From: Mesorhizobium neociceri
GTDB lineage: Bacteria; Pseudomonadota; Alphaproteobacteria; Rhizobiales; Rhizobiaceae
Length of the DNA stretch: 64,000 nt
Direction: 5' to 3'
Assembly (NCBI RefSeq): GCF_013520985.1
Contig: NZ_JACDTY010000018.1
Span: 1 to 64,000 of the forward strand
The position numbers and the translations under genes were made by a program. How positions within the stretch are numbered: position 1 is the stretch's first letter; every line of letters begins with the position of its first letter. This document shows, piece after piece, positions 36,661 through 44,961 of the stretch. The notes beneath the pieces were generated by a model, which was given only the letters and a program-made list of their open reading frames with translations, had not been told where the DNA came from and searched no databases.

Positions 36661-36882
36661 ATGAACAATCTGTTTTCTGCCCATTGGACAAGCACCGGCC
36701 GATCGGCTGATCTGAGAGAAATCGACCGGCTACGCCTGCCGCCTTCCGGCTTTGGCCGGCTGCTTGCGGCTATTGCCATCATCGGCATTGCGGTGATCCT
36801 TCTCGACCATGCGGCTGCGGGGGCGAGCGCAACCGATACCGTGATCGCCTATGGTTCGTCTGAGCAAGGGAGCTGGAAATGA
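36661..36882 (+). CDS. Small single-helix membrane protein
   Basis: A 73-residue protein starting MNNLFSAHWTSTGRSADLRE, with one membrane helix (LLAAIAIIGIAVILLDHAAA) and an extracytoplasmic tail. A GGATGGAGG site precedes the ATG, and its TGA overlaps the next gene's ATG, so it is probably real. No family recognised. Confidence 0.55.
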   Translation: MNNLFSAHWTSTGRSADLREIDRLRLPPSGFGRLLAAIAIIGIAVILLDHAAAGASATDTVIAYGSSEQGSWK

Positions 36883-37235
36883 AGTATGTCTGTCTGGTCT
36901 ACGGCGAGGAAAAAGACCTCCATGCCATGACGCCGCAGCGCCTGGCCAAGCTCGACGCCGATTCGATGGCCCATGACCGGTCACTGGATCAGCGCGGGGT
37001 GCTGATCATCGCGCAGGCGCTGCAATCGGTGAAGACGTCGAAGACGGTGCGGCGGCGCCAGGGCAAGCGGCTGATCACCGACGGACCGTTCGCCGAGACC
37101 AAGGAGCAATTGCTTGGTTTCGTTATGATCGAAGCCGATGGTCTCGAACAAGCACTGGAGATCGCCGGCGAGATTCCGCTGGCCGAAATCGGCACCGTGG
37201 AGGTCAGGGCGATCTATAACGTTCCAGGGTCGTAG
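36879..37235 (+). CDS. YCII-related (DGPF-type) protein
   Basis: A 118-residue protein with the DGPF signature LITDGPFAETKEQLLGF that defines the YCII-related family often placed next to ECF sigma factors. MKYVCLVYGEEKDL at the start and AIYNVPG at the end also fit. Fold is ferredoxin-like; enzymatic role unknown. No ECF sigma gene follows here: the next gene is an oppositely oriented GMC oxidoreductase. Translationally coupled to the small membrane protein. Confidence 0.88.
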   Translation: MKYVCLVYGEEKDLHAMTPQRLAKLDADSMAHDRSLDQRGVLIIAQALQSVKTSKTVRRRQGKRLITDGPFAETKEQLLGFVMIEADGLEQALEIAGEIPLAEIGTVEVRAIYNVPGS

Positions 37236-37252
37236 GCCGACGATCGGCGGGC

Positions 37253-38860
37253 TCATGCAGGTCGGCGGATCATGTCCGCCGCCTTCTCGGCAATCATCAC
37301 CACCGGCGAGGCCGTGTTGCCGGAAACGATGCGCGGCATGATCGAGGCATCGATGACGCGCAGCCCATCGACACCGGTCACGCGCAAATCGGGGCTGACG
37401 ACGGCGCGGTCGTCGATGCCCATCCGGCAGGTGCCGACCGGATGGAAGATCGTCGTGGCGATCGAGCCGATCTGGTGCAGCAAATCGTCGTCGGACTGGT
37501 GGGCGAGACCGGGCAGGATTTCCTCCGGATGGAAGCCGGCAAGCGCCTTGGCGGTCATGATGCTGCGCGCCTGGCGTACCGAGCGCAGCGCGATCTCGCG
37601 GTCGCGGACCGTGGACAGATAATTCAGCCGGATCTCCGGCTGCACGGCCAGTTCGCGCGTCGTGGCATGCACGGAGCCGACGCTGTCGGGCCGCAAATTG
37701 CAGACCGACATGGTGATCGCAGGGAACGGGTGTAGCGGGTCGCCAAGCCGGTCCGTCGACAGCGGCTGGACGTGGTATTCCAGGTCCGGCGTCGCCATCG
37801 ACGGATCGGATTTGCTGAACATGCCGAACTGGCTCGGCGCCATCGACATCGGCCCCGAGCGGGCAAAGGCATATTGCAGCGCGATCCGCGCCTTGCCGGT
37901 CAGGCTGTTGGCAAGCGTGTTGAGCGTCAGCGCCGACGACACCTTGTAGACGGTGCGGATCTGCAGATGGTCCTGCAGGTTCTCGCCGACATCGTGGCTG
38001 GCGTGGACGACCTCTACGCCGAGTGCGGCAAGCCGACCCGGTTGTCCGACACCGGAAAGCTCCAGCAGCTTCGGCGTGTTGATCGAACCTGCCGTCAGCA
38101 GCACCTCGCTTGTGGCCTTTGCCTCGATGGTTTCGCCGCCGACTCGATAACGGACGCCCATCGCTCGCTTGGTTTCGAACAGCACCGTCTCGACATGGGC
38201 GTTGATGACCAGCCGAAGGTTGGGCCGCCGCAGTGCCGGGCGCAGGAATGCCTTGGCCGTGTTCCAGCGCACGCCCTTGCTCTGGTTCACTTCGAAGAAG
38301 CCGGACCCCTCATTGTCGCCGTCATTGAAATCCTCGCGCGGAATGATGCCGAATTCCTTTGCCGCCTCCTGCACCGTGTTGAGGATCGGCCAGGACAGAC
38401 GCTGCCGCGCCACTTTCCATTCGCCGCCGGCACCATGCAGCTTGGTCTTGCCGCCATGGTGGTCCTCGGATTTGAGGAAATAGGGCAGCACATCGTCCCA
38501 GCCCCAGCCGACATTGCCCATCTGCCGCCAGCCATCATAGTCCGCTGCCTGGCCGCGCATGTAGATCATGCCGTTGACCGAGGTGCAGCCACCCAGCACC
38601 TTGCCCCTGGGATAGACCAGCGAGCGGCCGTTCAGGCCGGCTTCCGGGGCGGTCTTCATCATCCAGTCGGTGCGTGGATTGCCGATGCAATAGAGATAGC
38701 CGACCGGGATATGCACCCAGTGGTAATTGTCGCTGCCGCCGGCCTCGAGCAGCAGCACGCGCGTCGCCGGATCCTCGCTCAGGCGGTTGGCCAGCACGCA
38801 GCCGGCGGTGCCTGCGCCGACGATAATGTAGTCGTAGTCGCCATCGAGCCGTTGGGTCAT
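37253..38860 (-). CDS. GMC family FAD-dependent oxidoreductase (choline/alcohol dehydrogenase-like)
   Basis: A 535-residue flavoprotein. FAD fold GAGTAGCVLANRLSED (15-30), GMC signature 1 near RGKVLGGCTSVNGMIYMRG, signature 2 near LLTAGSINTPKLLELSGVG, and the C-terminal catalytic His in FHPVGTCRMG. It oxidises a primary alcohol to an aldehyde; the subfamily resembles BetA and polyethylene glycol dehydrogenases. Without a betaine-aldehyde dehydrogenase neighbour, choline is not certain as substrate. Confidence 0.9.
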   Translation of the reverse strand: MTQRLDGDYDYIIVGAGTAGCVLANRLSEDPATRVLLLEAGGSDNYHWVHIPVGYLYCIGNPRTDWMMKTAPEAGLNGRSLVYPRGKVLGGCTSVNGMIYMRGQAADYDGWRQMGNVGWGWDDVLPYFLKSEDHHGGKTKLHGAGGEWKVARQRLSWPILNTVQEAAKEFGIIPREDFNDGDNEGSGFFEVNQSKGVRWNTAKAFLRPALRRPNLRLVINAHVETVLFETKRAMGVRYRVGGETIEAKATSEVLLTAGSINTPKLLELSGVGQPGRLAALGVEVVHASHDVGENLQDHLQIRTVYKVSSALTLNTLANSLTGKARIALQYAFARSGPMSMAPSQFGMFSKSDPSMATPDLEYHVQPLSTDRLGDPLHPFPAITMSVCNLRPDSVGSVHATTRELAVQPEIRLNYLSTVRDREIALRSVRQARSIMTAKALAGFHPEEILPGLAHQSDDDLLHQIGSIATTIFHPVGTCRMGIDDRAVVSPDLRVTGVDGLRVIDASIMPRIVSGNTASPVVMIAEKAADMIRRPA

Positions 38861-39073
38861 TGCGGTGCTCTACTCGGTCCTGCGGCCTGTTCGGCCCAGA
38901 ACGATCGCAGCGTATCGGCAAGGCCGCAATAGGCACGACGTGCGTTCGTAATGTTCCTGCATCGCCGCGGGGCATGCGGCCGGGTCTGTATTTCTTAACC
39001 GACCTCAACTCTTGCGTGTTGAAGCTACGCCGGAGTTCTCTTATCGTCGCCGCAATTTCCGGGGGAATTCGAT

Positions 39074-39604
39074 ATGCCTTTCCTGATTGCTATTCTCGGC
39101 GTGCTGGGAGCGGCGGCGTTCTGGTGGTACCGCATGAAGGCGATGAACGACGCCGCGCGCGAGGTCGCCGATGTCGTCGGGCGCGTCCAGGGCAACATCC
39201 GCCGAAAGAAGCTGCGCAAGCAGGCGGCGCTGTCGCCGCTGACGGCGATCGACGACCCTGTCGTGGCGGCGGCGACGCTGATCACCGCCATGGCCGCGGA
39301 GCATGGCCCGATCCTGCCGAAGCGCGAAACGATTATCCGCGAGGTGATCTCGCAGATTGCCGAGAATCAGAAGAAGACCGACGAGGCCGTCGTCTACGCG
39401 AAGTGGGCCTCGGCGCAGATCGACGACACAACGATCGTCATCGACAAGCTGGCGCCGTTCCTGCGCGAACGCCTCGATCCGCACGAGCGGGAGGATCTGT
39501 TGCAAATGCTGGATCGTGTTTCCAAGGGCGGTGAGCAGAGCTTCAAAGTCGCCGACCAGCGGATGCTGCGGCTGCGGCAAAAGCTGGGTTTCGAGGTCAA
39601 CTAA
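39074..39604 (+). CDS. Membrane-anchored helical protein, unknown function (possibly TerB-like)
   Basis: A 176-residue protein with an N-terminal membrane helix (MPFLIAILGVLGAAAFWWY) and a cytoplasmic all-helical body. The pattern DDPVVAAATLITAMAAEHGP, then REVISQIAENQKKTDEAVVYAKW recalls TerB-like domains, but no acidic metal site is certain. The gene has GGGGGAATTCGAT upstream of its ATG. A small membrane gene follows at 39683. Confidence 0.65.
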   Translation: MPFLIAILGVLGAAAFWWYRMKAMNDAAREVADVVGRVQGNIRRKKLRKQAALSPLTAIDDPVVAAATLITAMAAEHGPILPKRETIIREVISQIAENQKKTDEAVVYAKWASAQIDDTTIVIDKLAPFLRERLDPHEREDLLQMLDRVSKGGEQSFKVADQRMLRLRQKLGFEVN

Positions 39605-39682
39605 TTCCCGTTAACGTCGATCTTGAACGGAAGGCAGGCGTACCTACGTCAGGGGAAGGCACACCAAACCGTCAAGGCACAG

Positions 39683-39850
39683 ATGGAAGCAATTGCCTAC
39701 GTGGCTGCGCAATTGGCCGATCTGGTTGACACGCTGTTTGGTGACTGGCTGCGCAAATTCAGGGCCGGCAGGTTTGTGCTCGGCATGCTGGCCGCCATTG
39801 TGGTTTTCTACTACCTCTTTTGGTTGCTAGATTTGTTCCCCCTTAAATAG
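39683..39850 (+). CDS. Small single-helix membrane protein
   Basis: A 55-residue protein MEAIAYVAAQLADLVDTLFG and onward, with one C-terminal membrane helix (FVLGMLAAIVVFYYLFWLL). It follows the helical gene on the same strand and overlaps the convergent UbiH-type gene by 24 bp. An AAGG site lies 8 nt upstream. No family recognised. Confidence 0.5.
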   Translation: MEAIAYVAAQLADLVDTLFGDWLRKFRAGRFVLGMLAAIVVFYYLFWLLDLFPLK

Positions 39851-41083
39851 CCGCGGTGTGTCGCCGGACAGGCCGGACGCCTGGCGGATGAAAAACTCCT
39901 TCAGTCTGGGCATGCGCTCGACGAGGCCGAGGCCGATGTCGCGGAGCTGGCGCAGCGGGCCGATGTCGTTGGAAAACAACCGGTTCAGCACGTCGGTGGT
40001 GACGCCCATCTGCACGGTGTCGAAACGCCGCCATTGCTGGTAGCGCTCAAGCACGTCCAGCGCGCCGATGTCCTGGCCGAGGCGGTCGGCCTCGACAATT
40101 ACTTCGGCAAGGGCCGCCACATCCTTAAAGCCGAGATTGAGGCCTTGGCCGGCGATCGGGTGGATGCCGTGGGCGGCGTCGCCGGCAAGCGCGATGCGCG
40201 GGGCGACGAAGGCGCGTGCAATGGTCAGGCTGAGCGGCCAGGCGCGCGGCTTGTCGATGACGCGGATCTCGCCGAGCTTGAGGCCGAAGCGCAGTTCCAG
40301 TTCATGCTCGAAGACGAGGTCGTCGCCGTCGACCAGTTTTTGCGCGTCCTCCGAGCGTTCGACCCAGACCAGCGACGAACGGTTGGTGCCGTCCTCGGTC
40401 GGCTTCAGCGGCAGCGTCGCAAACGGGCCGGCGGGCAAAAAATGTTCCTCGGCGCGGCCATTGTGCGGCCGCTCATGCGCCACCGTGCAGACAATGCCGG
40501 ACTGGCCGTATTCCCACTTCACCGTCTTGATGCCGGCCATGTCGCGCAATTTCGAATTGACGCCGTCGGCGGCAACCAGCAGCCGCGCTTTCAGCGTCGC
40601 GCCGTCGGCCAGATGCACGGTGACACCGGCTCCGTTGCTGTCGAAAGAGGTGACCGCGACACCTTCGATGATATCGATGCCGAGCTCTTGCGCGCGGCGG
40701 CGCAAGGCGCCGTTCAGATCCTTGTTGGCGACCATATGCGCGAACGGCTCGCCCGGCGCGACCTCGCCGTCGAAGGTCAGAAACACCGAGCGCACCGGAT
40801 CGGCGGTTCGGGAATCGGTGACGATCATTTCGGTGATCGCCTGCGATTGACCGACGATTTCCTGCCAGACGCCGAGCTGGTCGAGCATGCGGCAGGCGGC
40901 AGCGGCGATGGCCGAGGCGCGGCCGTCTTTTTGCCAGACGCCGGCGGGGGCTGCATCGACGACTGCAACTGCGAGGTTCGGCCGCGCCTGTTTCAGCGAC
41001 ACGGCGGCGGCGAGGCCGACATAGCCGGCGCCGGCGACCAGCACGTCGAGTGTGGTTTTTGCGTCCGTCTTGCGGTCTGCCAT
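39827..41083 (-). CDS. UbiH/Coq6 family FAD-dependent hydroxylase
   Basis: A 418-residue flavin monooxygenase. FAD fold VLVAGAGYVGLAAAVSLK (15-32), and the second FAD motif RIALAGDAAHGIHPIAGQGLNLG. It probably hydroxylates the ring of a ubiquinone precursor. Alphaproteobacteria carry one to three such enzymes (UbiH, UbiF, UbiL) with different positions of attack, and I cannot tell which this is. ATG at 41083 chosen; upstream codons are unconserved. Confidence 0.88.
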   Translation of the reverse strand: MADRKTDAKTTLDVLVAGAGYVGLAAAVSLKQARPNLAVAVVDAAPAGVWQKDGRASAIAAAACRMLDQLGVWQEIVGQSQAITEMIVTDSRTADPVRSVFLTFDGEVAPGEPFAHMVANKDLNGALRRRAQELGIDIIEGVAVTSFDSNGAGVTVHLADGATLKARLLVAADGVNSKLRDMAGIKTVKWEYGQSGIVCTVAHERPHNGRAEEHFLPAGPFATLPLKPTEDGTNRSSLVWVERSEDAQKLVDGDDLVFEHELELRFGLKLGEIRVIDKPRAWPLSLTIARAFVAPRIALAGDAAHGIHPIAGQGLNLGFKDVAALAEVIVEADRLGQDIGALDVLERYQQWRRFDTVQMGVTTDVLNRLFSNDIGPLRQLRDIGLGLVERMPRLKEFFIRQASGLSGDTPRLFKGEQI

Positions 41084-41195
41084 GTCAATTCCTTTCGAAG
41101 TCTCGACCATCCTCGCCCACTGGGGCATTCCGGCCTTGACTGCCCGCCATTCCTGTCGGAAACCGCCATAGCATCTTACGGCGAGGTCACGAAAC

Positions 41196-42071
41196 ATGAC
41201 GGCGGCCATGGACGAGCTTCTCAGCATTCTCGACCTCGAGCAGCTGGAACACAATCTGTACCGTGGTCGCAGCCCCAAGCTCGACTGGCAGCGCGTCTTC
41301 GGCGGTCAGACCATCGCCCAGGCCCTGGTCGCCGCGCAGCGCACGGTCGAGCCCAAGCGCCACGTGCATTCGCTGCACGGCTATTTCATGCGGCCGGGCG
41401 ACACCAAGGTCCCGATCGTCTACGAGGTCGACCGCATCCGCGATGGCGGCTCCTTCACCACGCGCCGCGTGGTGGCGATCCAGCATGGCCAGGCAATCTT
41501 TTCGCTGGAAGCCTCATTCCAGCAGGACGAGGTCGGTCTCGAGCACCAGCTGCCGATGCCACGCGACGTGCCGGCGCCCGACAGCCTGTTGTCGCAACGC
41601 GAATTGCTGGGCAAATTCGGCGAGGCGGTGCCGGACGGCATCAAGCGCTACTGGGAGCGTGACCGGCCGATCGAGATGAAGCCGGTGATGCTGAAGCACT
41701 ACACCAGCCGCGAAAAGCTGGAGCCGCAGCAGAACATCTGGATCCGCACCACCGGCCCGGTGCCGGCCGACCGCGGCACCCAGGCGGCGGTGCTGGCCTA
41801 CCTCTCCGACATGACGCTGCTCGACACCTCGACCTTCGCCCATGGCCGCGCCATTTTCGACCGCGACATCCAGGCGGCGAGCCTCGACCACGCCATGTGG
41901 TTCCACCGCAGCCATCCGCTCGACGACTGGATCCTGTACACGCAGGACAGCCCGTCGACGCAGGGGTCGCGCGGTTTCACCCGCGGCTCGCTGTTTGCCC
42001 GCGACGGCACGCTGATCGCCTCGGTTGCCCAGGAAGGCCTCATCCGCCTGAAGCGCCCGCCTGCCGAATAG
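41196..42071 (+). CDS. tesB: Acyl-CoA thioesterase II
   Basis: A 291-residue double-hotdog thioesterase. Signatures: FGGQTIAQALVAAQRTV, HSLHGYFMRPGD near the start of the first hotdog, and ACSDMTLLDTST-like and LDHAMWFHRSHPLDDWILY segments in the second, with the Asp/Thr/Gln catalytic triad expected. It hydrolyses acyl-CoA to free acid and CoA. Divergent from the UbiH-family gene. A start 12 bases later is also possible. Confidence 0.93.
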   Translation: MTAAMDELLSILDLEQLEHNLYRGRSPKLDWQRVFGGQTIAQALVAAQRTVEPKRHVHSLHGYFMRPGDTKVPIVYEVDRIRDGGSFTTRRVVAIQHGQAIFSLEASFQQDEVGLEHQLPMPRDVPAPDSLLSQRELLGKFGEAVPDGIKRYWERDRPIEMKPVMLKHYTSREKLEPQQNIWIRTTGPVPADRGTQAAVLAYLSDMTLLDTSTFAHGRAIFDRDIQAASLDHAMWFHRSHPLDDWILYTQDSPSTQGSRGFTRGSLFARDGTLIASVAQEGLIRLKRPPAE

Positions 42072-42190
42072 GCATTTTGCAAAAATTGCCCAATTTTTGA
42101 TCAGTGACTGTCCTGTGACGATGTGCACCTTGCTGCCACGCCCTCGGCAATCTGTTTGTTTACAATGAGTTAACACCCTGCTTCGGCAAC

Positions 42191-42206
42191 TGGCACGGAG
42201 CTTGAA
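42191..42206 (+). promoter_or_regulatory. Sigma-54 (-24/-12) promoter of glnK-amtB
   Basis: TGGCACGGAGCTTGAA matches the sigma-54 pattern TGGCAC-N5-TTGCA with GG and near-GC elements correctly spaced. It lies 84 bp upstream of glnK. In rhizobia glnK-amtB is transcribed by RpoN under NtrC in nitrogen limitation. The TTTTGCAAAAATTGCCC stretch near 42075-42091 is a possible NtrC site but only a loose match. Confidence 0.75.
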
Positions 42207-42289
42207 TCCTGCCGGGCACTCTCCGGGCTCTTTGGGATCGGTGAAGGTGTGCAAACGCGGGGGACCGCAACAGCAAAGGGTGAAACCTT

Positions 42290-42628
42290 ATGAAAATCGT
42301 GATGGCAATCATCAAGCCGTTCAAGCTCGACGAGGTGCGCGAAGCGCTCACCGCCGTCGGCATCCAGGGCCTGACCGTCACCGAAGTCAAAGGCTACGGG
42401 CGTCAGAAGGGACATACGGAAATCTATCGCGGAGCGGAATACGCGGTCAGTTTCCTGCCGAAAATCAAGATCGAAGTCGCGGTCAGCACCGACCTGGTCG
42501 ACAAGGCCGTGGAAGCCATCACGGCGGCGGCAAAGACCGGCCAGATCGGCGACGGCAAGATCTTCGTCTTCGGCATCGATCAGGCGGTGCGCATCCGTAC
42601 CGGCGAAACAGACACCGACGCGCTCTGA
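42290..42628 (+). CDS. glnK: Nitrogen regulatory P-II protein GlnK
   Basis: A 112-residue trimeric signal protein. The T-loop segment GYGRQKGHTEIYRGAEYAVS places the uridylylated Tyr at position 51. The C-terminal signature TGQIGDGKIFVFGIDQAVRIRTGE is intact. It senses 2-oxoglutarate/ATP and nitrogen status and blocks AmtB when unmodified. Adjacent amtB makes GlnK more likely than GlnB. Confidence 0.95.
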   Translation: MKIVMAIIKPFKLDEVREALTAVGIQGLTVTEVKGYGRQKGHTEIYRGAEYAVSFLPKIKIEVAVSTDLVDKAVEAITAAAKTGQIGDGKIFVFGIDQAVRIRTGETDTDAL

Positions 42629-42659
42629 GCGGCGAACACGTATTCCAATGGAGAGTTCA

Positions 42660-44018
42660 ATGAATATTCCTTCCACCTTGAAGACGACGGGACGCGCGGC
42701 CGCACTTGGCTCGCTCGCTCTCGCAGCATTGGGCAGCGTCGCCGCCTTCGCGCAGGAAGCAGCCCCCGCGGCCGCGGCTGCCGCCCCGGCGGCGCCGACG
42801 CCTGTGCTCGACACCGGCAACACCGCCTGGATGCTGACTTCGACGGCGCTGGTGCTGATGATGACCATTCCCGGCCTGGCGCTGTTTTACGGCGGCATGG
42901 TGCGCAAGAAGAACGTGCTCGCCACCATCATGCAGAGCTTCGCCATCACCTGCCTGGTGACGATCCTGTGGTTCATGTTCGGCTATTCGCTGGCCTTTTC
43001 CACCAATGATTCCGCCAGCATGAACAGCTTTATCGGCGGCGCCTCGAAATTCTTCCACCATGGCATCACCACCTCGTCGCTGTGGTTGCCCGGCGTGGTG
43101 AACATTCCTGAGTTCGTCTTCTCGATGTTCCAGATGACGTTTGCCATCATCACGCCCGCGCTGATCGCAGGCGCCTTTGCCGAACGCATGAAGTTCTCGG
43201 CGCTGCTGATCTTCATGGCGCTGTGGCTGCTGGTCGTCTACGTGCCGGTCGCGCATTGGGTCTGGGGTGGCGGCTTCCTCGGTACGGCTGGCGTTCTTGA
43301 CTTCGCCGGCGGCACGGTCGTCCACATCAATGCCGGTGTCGCGGGTCTGGTCTGCGCCCTGGTTCTCGGCAAGCGCGAAGGCTACGGCACCGTCAACATG
43401 GCGCCGCACAACCTGGTCTATTCGGTGATCGGCGCTTCGCTGCTGTGGGTCGGCTGGTTCGGCTTCAACGCCGGTTCGGAACTGGCGGCCGACGGCCTTG
43501 CCGGTGCCGCCATGCTCAACACCCAGGTTGCCACCGCCGCGGCGGCTCTGGCCTGGATGTTTGCAGAATGGATCGTCGCCAAGAAGCCCTCCGTGCTCGG
43601 CATCATCTCGGGTGCGGTTGCCGGCCTCGTCGCAGTGACGCCGGCTTCCGGTTTCGTCAACCCGACCGGCGCCTTCATCGTCGGCATCGTCGCCGGCGTG
43701 CTCTGCTACATCTCGGCGGTCAAGGTGAAGCACATGTTCGGCTATGACGACTCGCTCGACGCCTTCGGCGTGCATGGCGTCGGCGGCATCATCGGTGCTC
43801 TGCTGACCGGCGTGCTTGCCGATCCGGCGATCAACAGCCTGTCGTCGGGCGCCTCGCTCGGCAAGCAGGTCTACGGCGTTGCCGTCACCATCATATGGAC
43901 GGCGATCGCTACCCTCGTGATCCTCTACATCGTCAAGGCGCTGGTCGGCCTGCGGCCCAGCACCCAGGAAGAGGTCGAAGGTCTCGACATCAGCCAACAT
44001 GGCGAGGTGGTTCCGTAA
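42660..44018 (+). CDS. amtB: Ammonium transporter AmtB
   Basis: A 452-residue membrane transporter with a cleavable signal-like N-terminus (LALAALGSVAAFA), an Ala/Pro linker, then 11 helices. Signatures: MTIPGLALFYGGMVRKKNVL, the twin-His region in DFAGGTVVHINAGVAG, and DDSLDAFGVHGVGGIIGALLTG. It imports ammonium and is regulated by GlnK. I chose the ATG at 42660, preceded by GGAGAGTTCA; 42648 is an alternative. A terminator ends the glnK-amtB unit. Confidence 0.95.
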   Translation: MNIPSTLKTTGRAAALGSLALAALGSVAAFAQEAAPAAAAAAPAAPTPVLDTGNTAWMLTSTALVLMMTIPGLALFYGGMVRKKNVLATIMQSFAITCLVTILWFMFGYSLAFSTNDSASMNSFIGGASKFFHHGITTSSLWLPGVVNIPEFVFSMFQMTFAIITPALIAGAFAERMKFSALLIFMALWLLVVYVPVAHWVWGGGFLGTAGVLDFAGGTVVHINAGVAGLVCALVLGKREGYGTVNMAPHNLVYSVIGASLLWVGWFGFNAGSELAADGLAGAAMLNTQVATAAAALAWMFAEWIVAKKPSVLGIISGAVAGLVAVTPASGFVNPTGAFIVGIVAGVLCYISAVKVKHMFGYDDSLDAFGVHGVGGIIGALLTGVLADPAINSLSSGASLGKQVYGVAVTIIWTAIATLVILYIVKALVGLRPSTQEEVEGLDISQHGEVVP

Positions 44019-44117
44019 GGCCACTTGCCAACGGGACCGGCGGAACCCTCCTCCCGCCGGTCCCGCATTGATTTAGGAGAATCCCGTCGTGACGCTCCCG
44101 AAAAGGGCTCACGCTTT

Positions 44118-44147
44118 GAGGCCCGGGTCATTCCGGGCCTCTTTTTT
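44118..44147 (+). terminator. Rho-independent terminator after amtB
   Basis: A perfect 9-bp stem GAGGCCCGG/CCGGGCCTC (44118-44126 and 44133-44141) with a 6-nt loop, followed by six T residues. It lies about 100 bp past the amtB stop. Confidence 0.9.
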
Positions 44148-44294
44148 GGTGAAAACGTTCTGGCAATCATGCGTTTTGCGCAATCACGTTCGTGTGATGC
44201 GCCATCCCAAGGAAACATCGCCCACTTCGGTTCCGAACTGTGGAAACGGTTGTCGTCCAGGCGGCCGCTGAAAACGACAGGGAAGGAATTCGTT

Positions 44295-44570
44295 ATGAAC
44301 CTTAGGAACATCTGCGTCGGCGCAATGGCGCTGGCCATGGTCAGCGGCCCGGTTTTCGCCGGCGCGCTCGACGAACCCGACAATATGGCGCCGTTCTTCA
44401 CCGATTCCGGCATGATGAAGATGAAGCCGATGGAGGAGTTCAAGGCGGCCTTCATGGCGATGCCGATGGAAAAGCAGGAAGCGATGAAGAAGGAATGCAA
44501 CGACGCGGCAATGAGCAAGCCGCATGCTGAATTCTGCGCCAACGTCCAGGCGCTCGGCGGCGCCAACTGA
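44295..44570 (+). CDS. Small Met-rich secreted protein, unknown function
   Basis: A 91-residue protein with a signal peptide (1-22, MVSGPVFAG). The mature part is acidic and Met-rich (DSGMMKMKPMEEFKAAFMAM) with two Cys (KKECNDAAM and EFCANV). No domain recognised. It resembles the 19876-20175 protein in size and Met content but not clearly in sequence. AAGGAATTCGTT precedes the ATG. Confidence 0.65.
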   Translation: MNLRNICVGAMALAMVSGPVFAGALDEPDNMAPFFTDSGMMKMKPMEEFKAAFMAMPMEKQEAMKKECNDAAMSKPHAEFCANVQALGGAN

Positions 44571-44578
44571 CGTTCGAT

Positions 44579-44699
44579 GTAAAGGGATGGCGAGCCAAAG
44601 CGCCGGCCATCCCCTTTCAAAGCACGCATCCCCCGTGCCGGGGATGTAGGCGCCGGCAAGGTGTTGCATCCCCGCCAGGTCGCCGGATTGGCGACCTGC
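44579..44699 (+). promoter_or_regulatory. Series of hairpins upstream of the tiny peptide gene, with mutually exclusive pairing
   Basis: A stem AAAGGGATGGC/GCCATCCCCTTTC (44581-44618, one bulge) is followed by CATCCCC (44627-44633), GGGGATG (44640-44646) and again CATCCCC (44667-44673), so the middle segment can pair with either flank. A further hairpin AGGTCGCC/GGCGACCT ends just before the peptide's ribosome site. The first hairpin may terminate the upstream transcript; the rest could be a switching leader. No riboswitch class is recognised. Confidence 0.4.
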
Positions 44700-44718
44700 T
44701 CCATCAGGAAGCCTTGCC

Positions 44719-44808
44719 ATGAAAAAAGCCTACGAAAAGCCGACGCTGTCAAAGCGCGAAAAGCTGTCCACAGTCACGGCCAACATCCCTCTGTCGCAGC
44801 AGGCTTGA
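44719..44808 (+). CDS. Tiny RiPP-precursor-like peptide (lasso-type leader motif)
   Basis: A 29-residue frame starting MKKAYEKPTLSKREKLSTVTA and ending in a short polar tail with SQQA. The Y-x-x-P-x-L spacing and a following Thr at the expected distance (YEKPTL...STVTA) match lasso-peptide leader peptides recognised by the B1/RRE protein, and the family annotated as putative RiPP precursors in Mesorhizobium. AGGAAG lies 7 nt before the ATG. No cyclase, protease or RRE gene is in the window, so it is an orphan precursor. The short core lacks an obvious ring-forming Asp/Glu. Confidence 0.6.
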   Translation: MKKAYEKPTLSKREKLSTVTANIPLSQQA

Positions 44809-44961
44809 GCACTTCGGACGGCCGGGGCGCGCTCTGTGCGAGATCGTCGCCGACGGCCGTATAGTTAATGCGGCCTTAACCTTCCCCCCGATAGTCTGGC
44901 ATCCGAATCTGCCGGAGTGCGTCATGCGCCCGGCCAGTCCATGACAGACGGGGAACGAAGC

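Noticed and set aside
42657..44024. 455-codon minus-strand frame opposite amtB
   Set aside because: Antisense shadow of a complete amtB; no recognisable motif.
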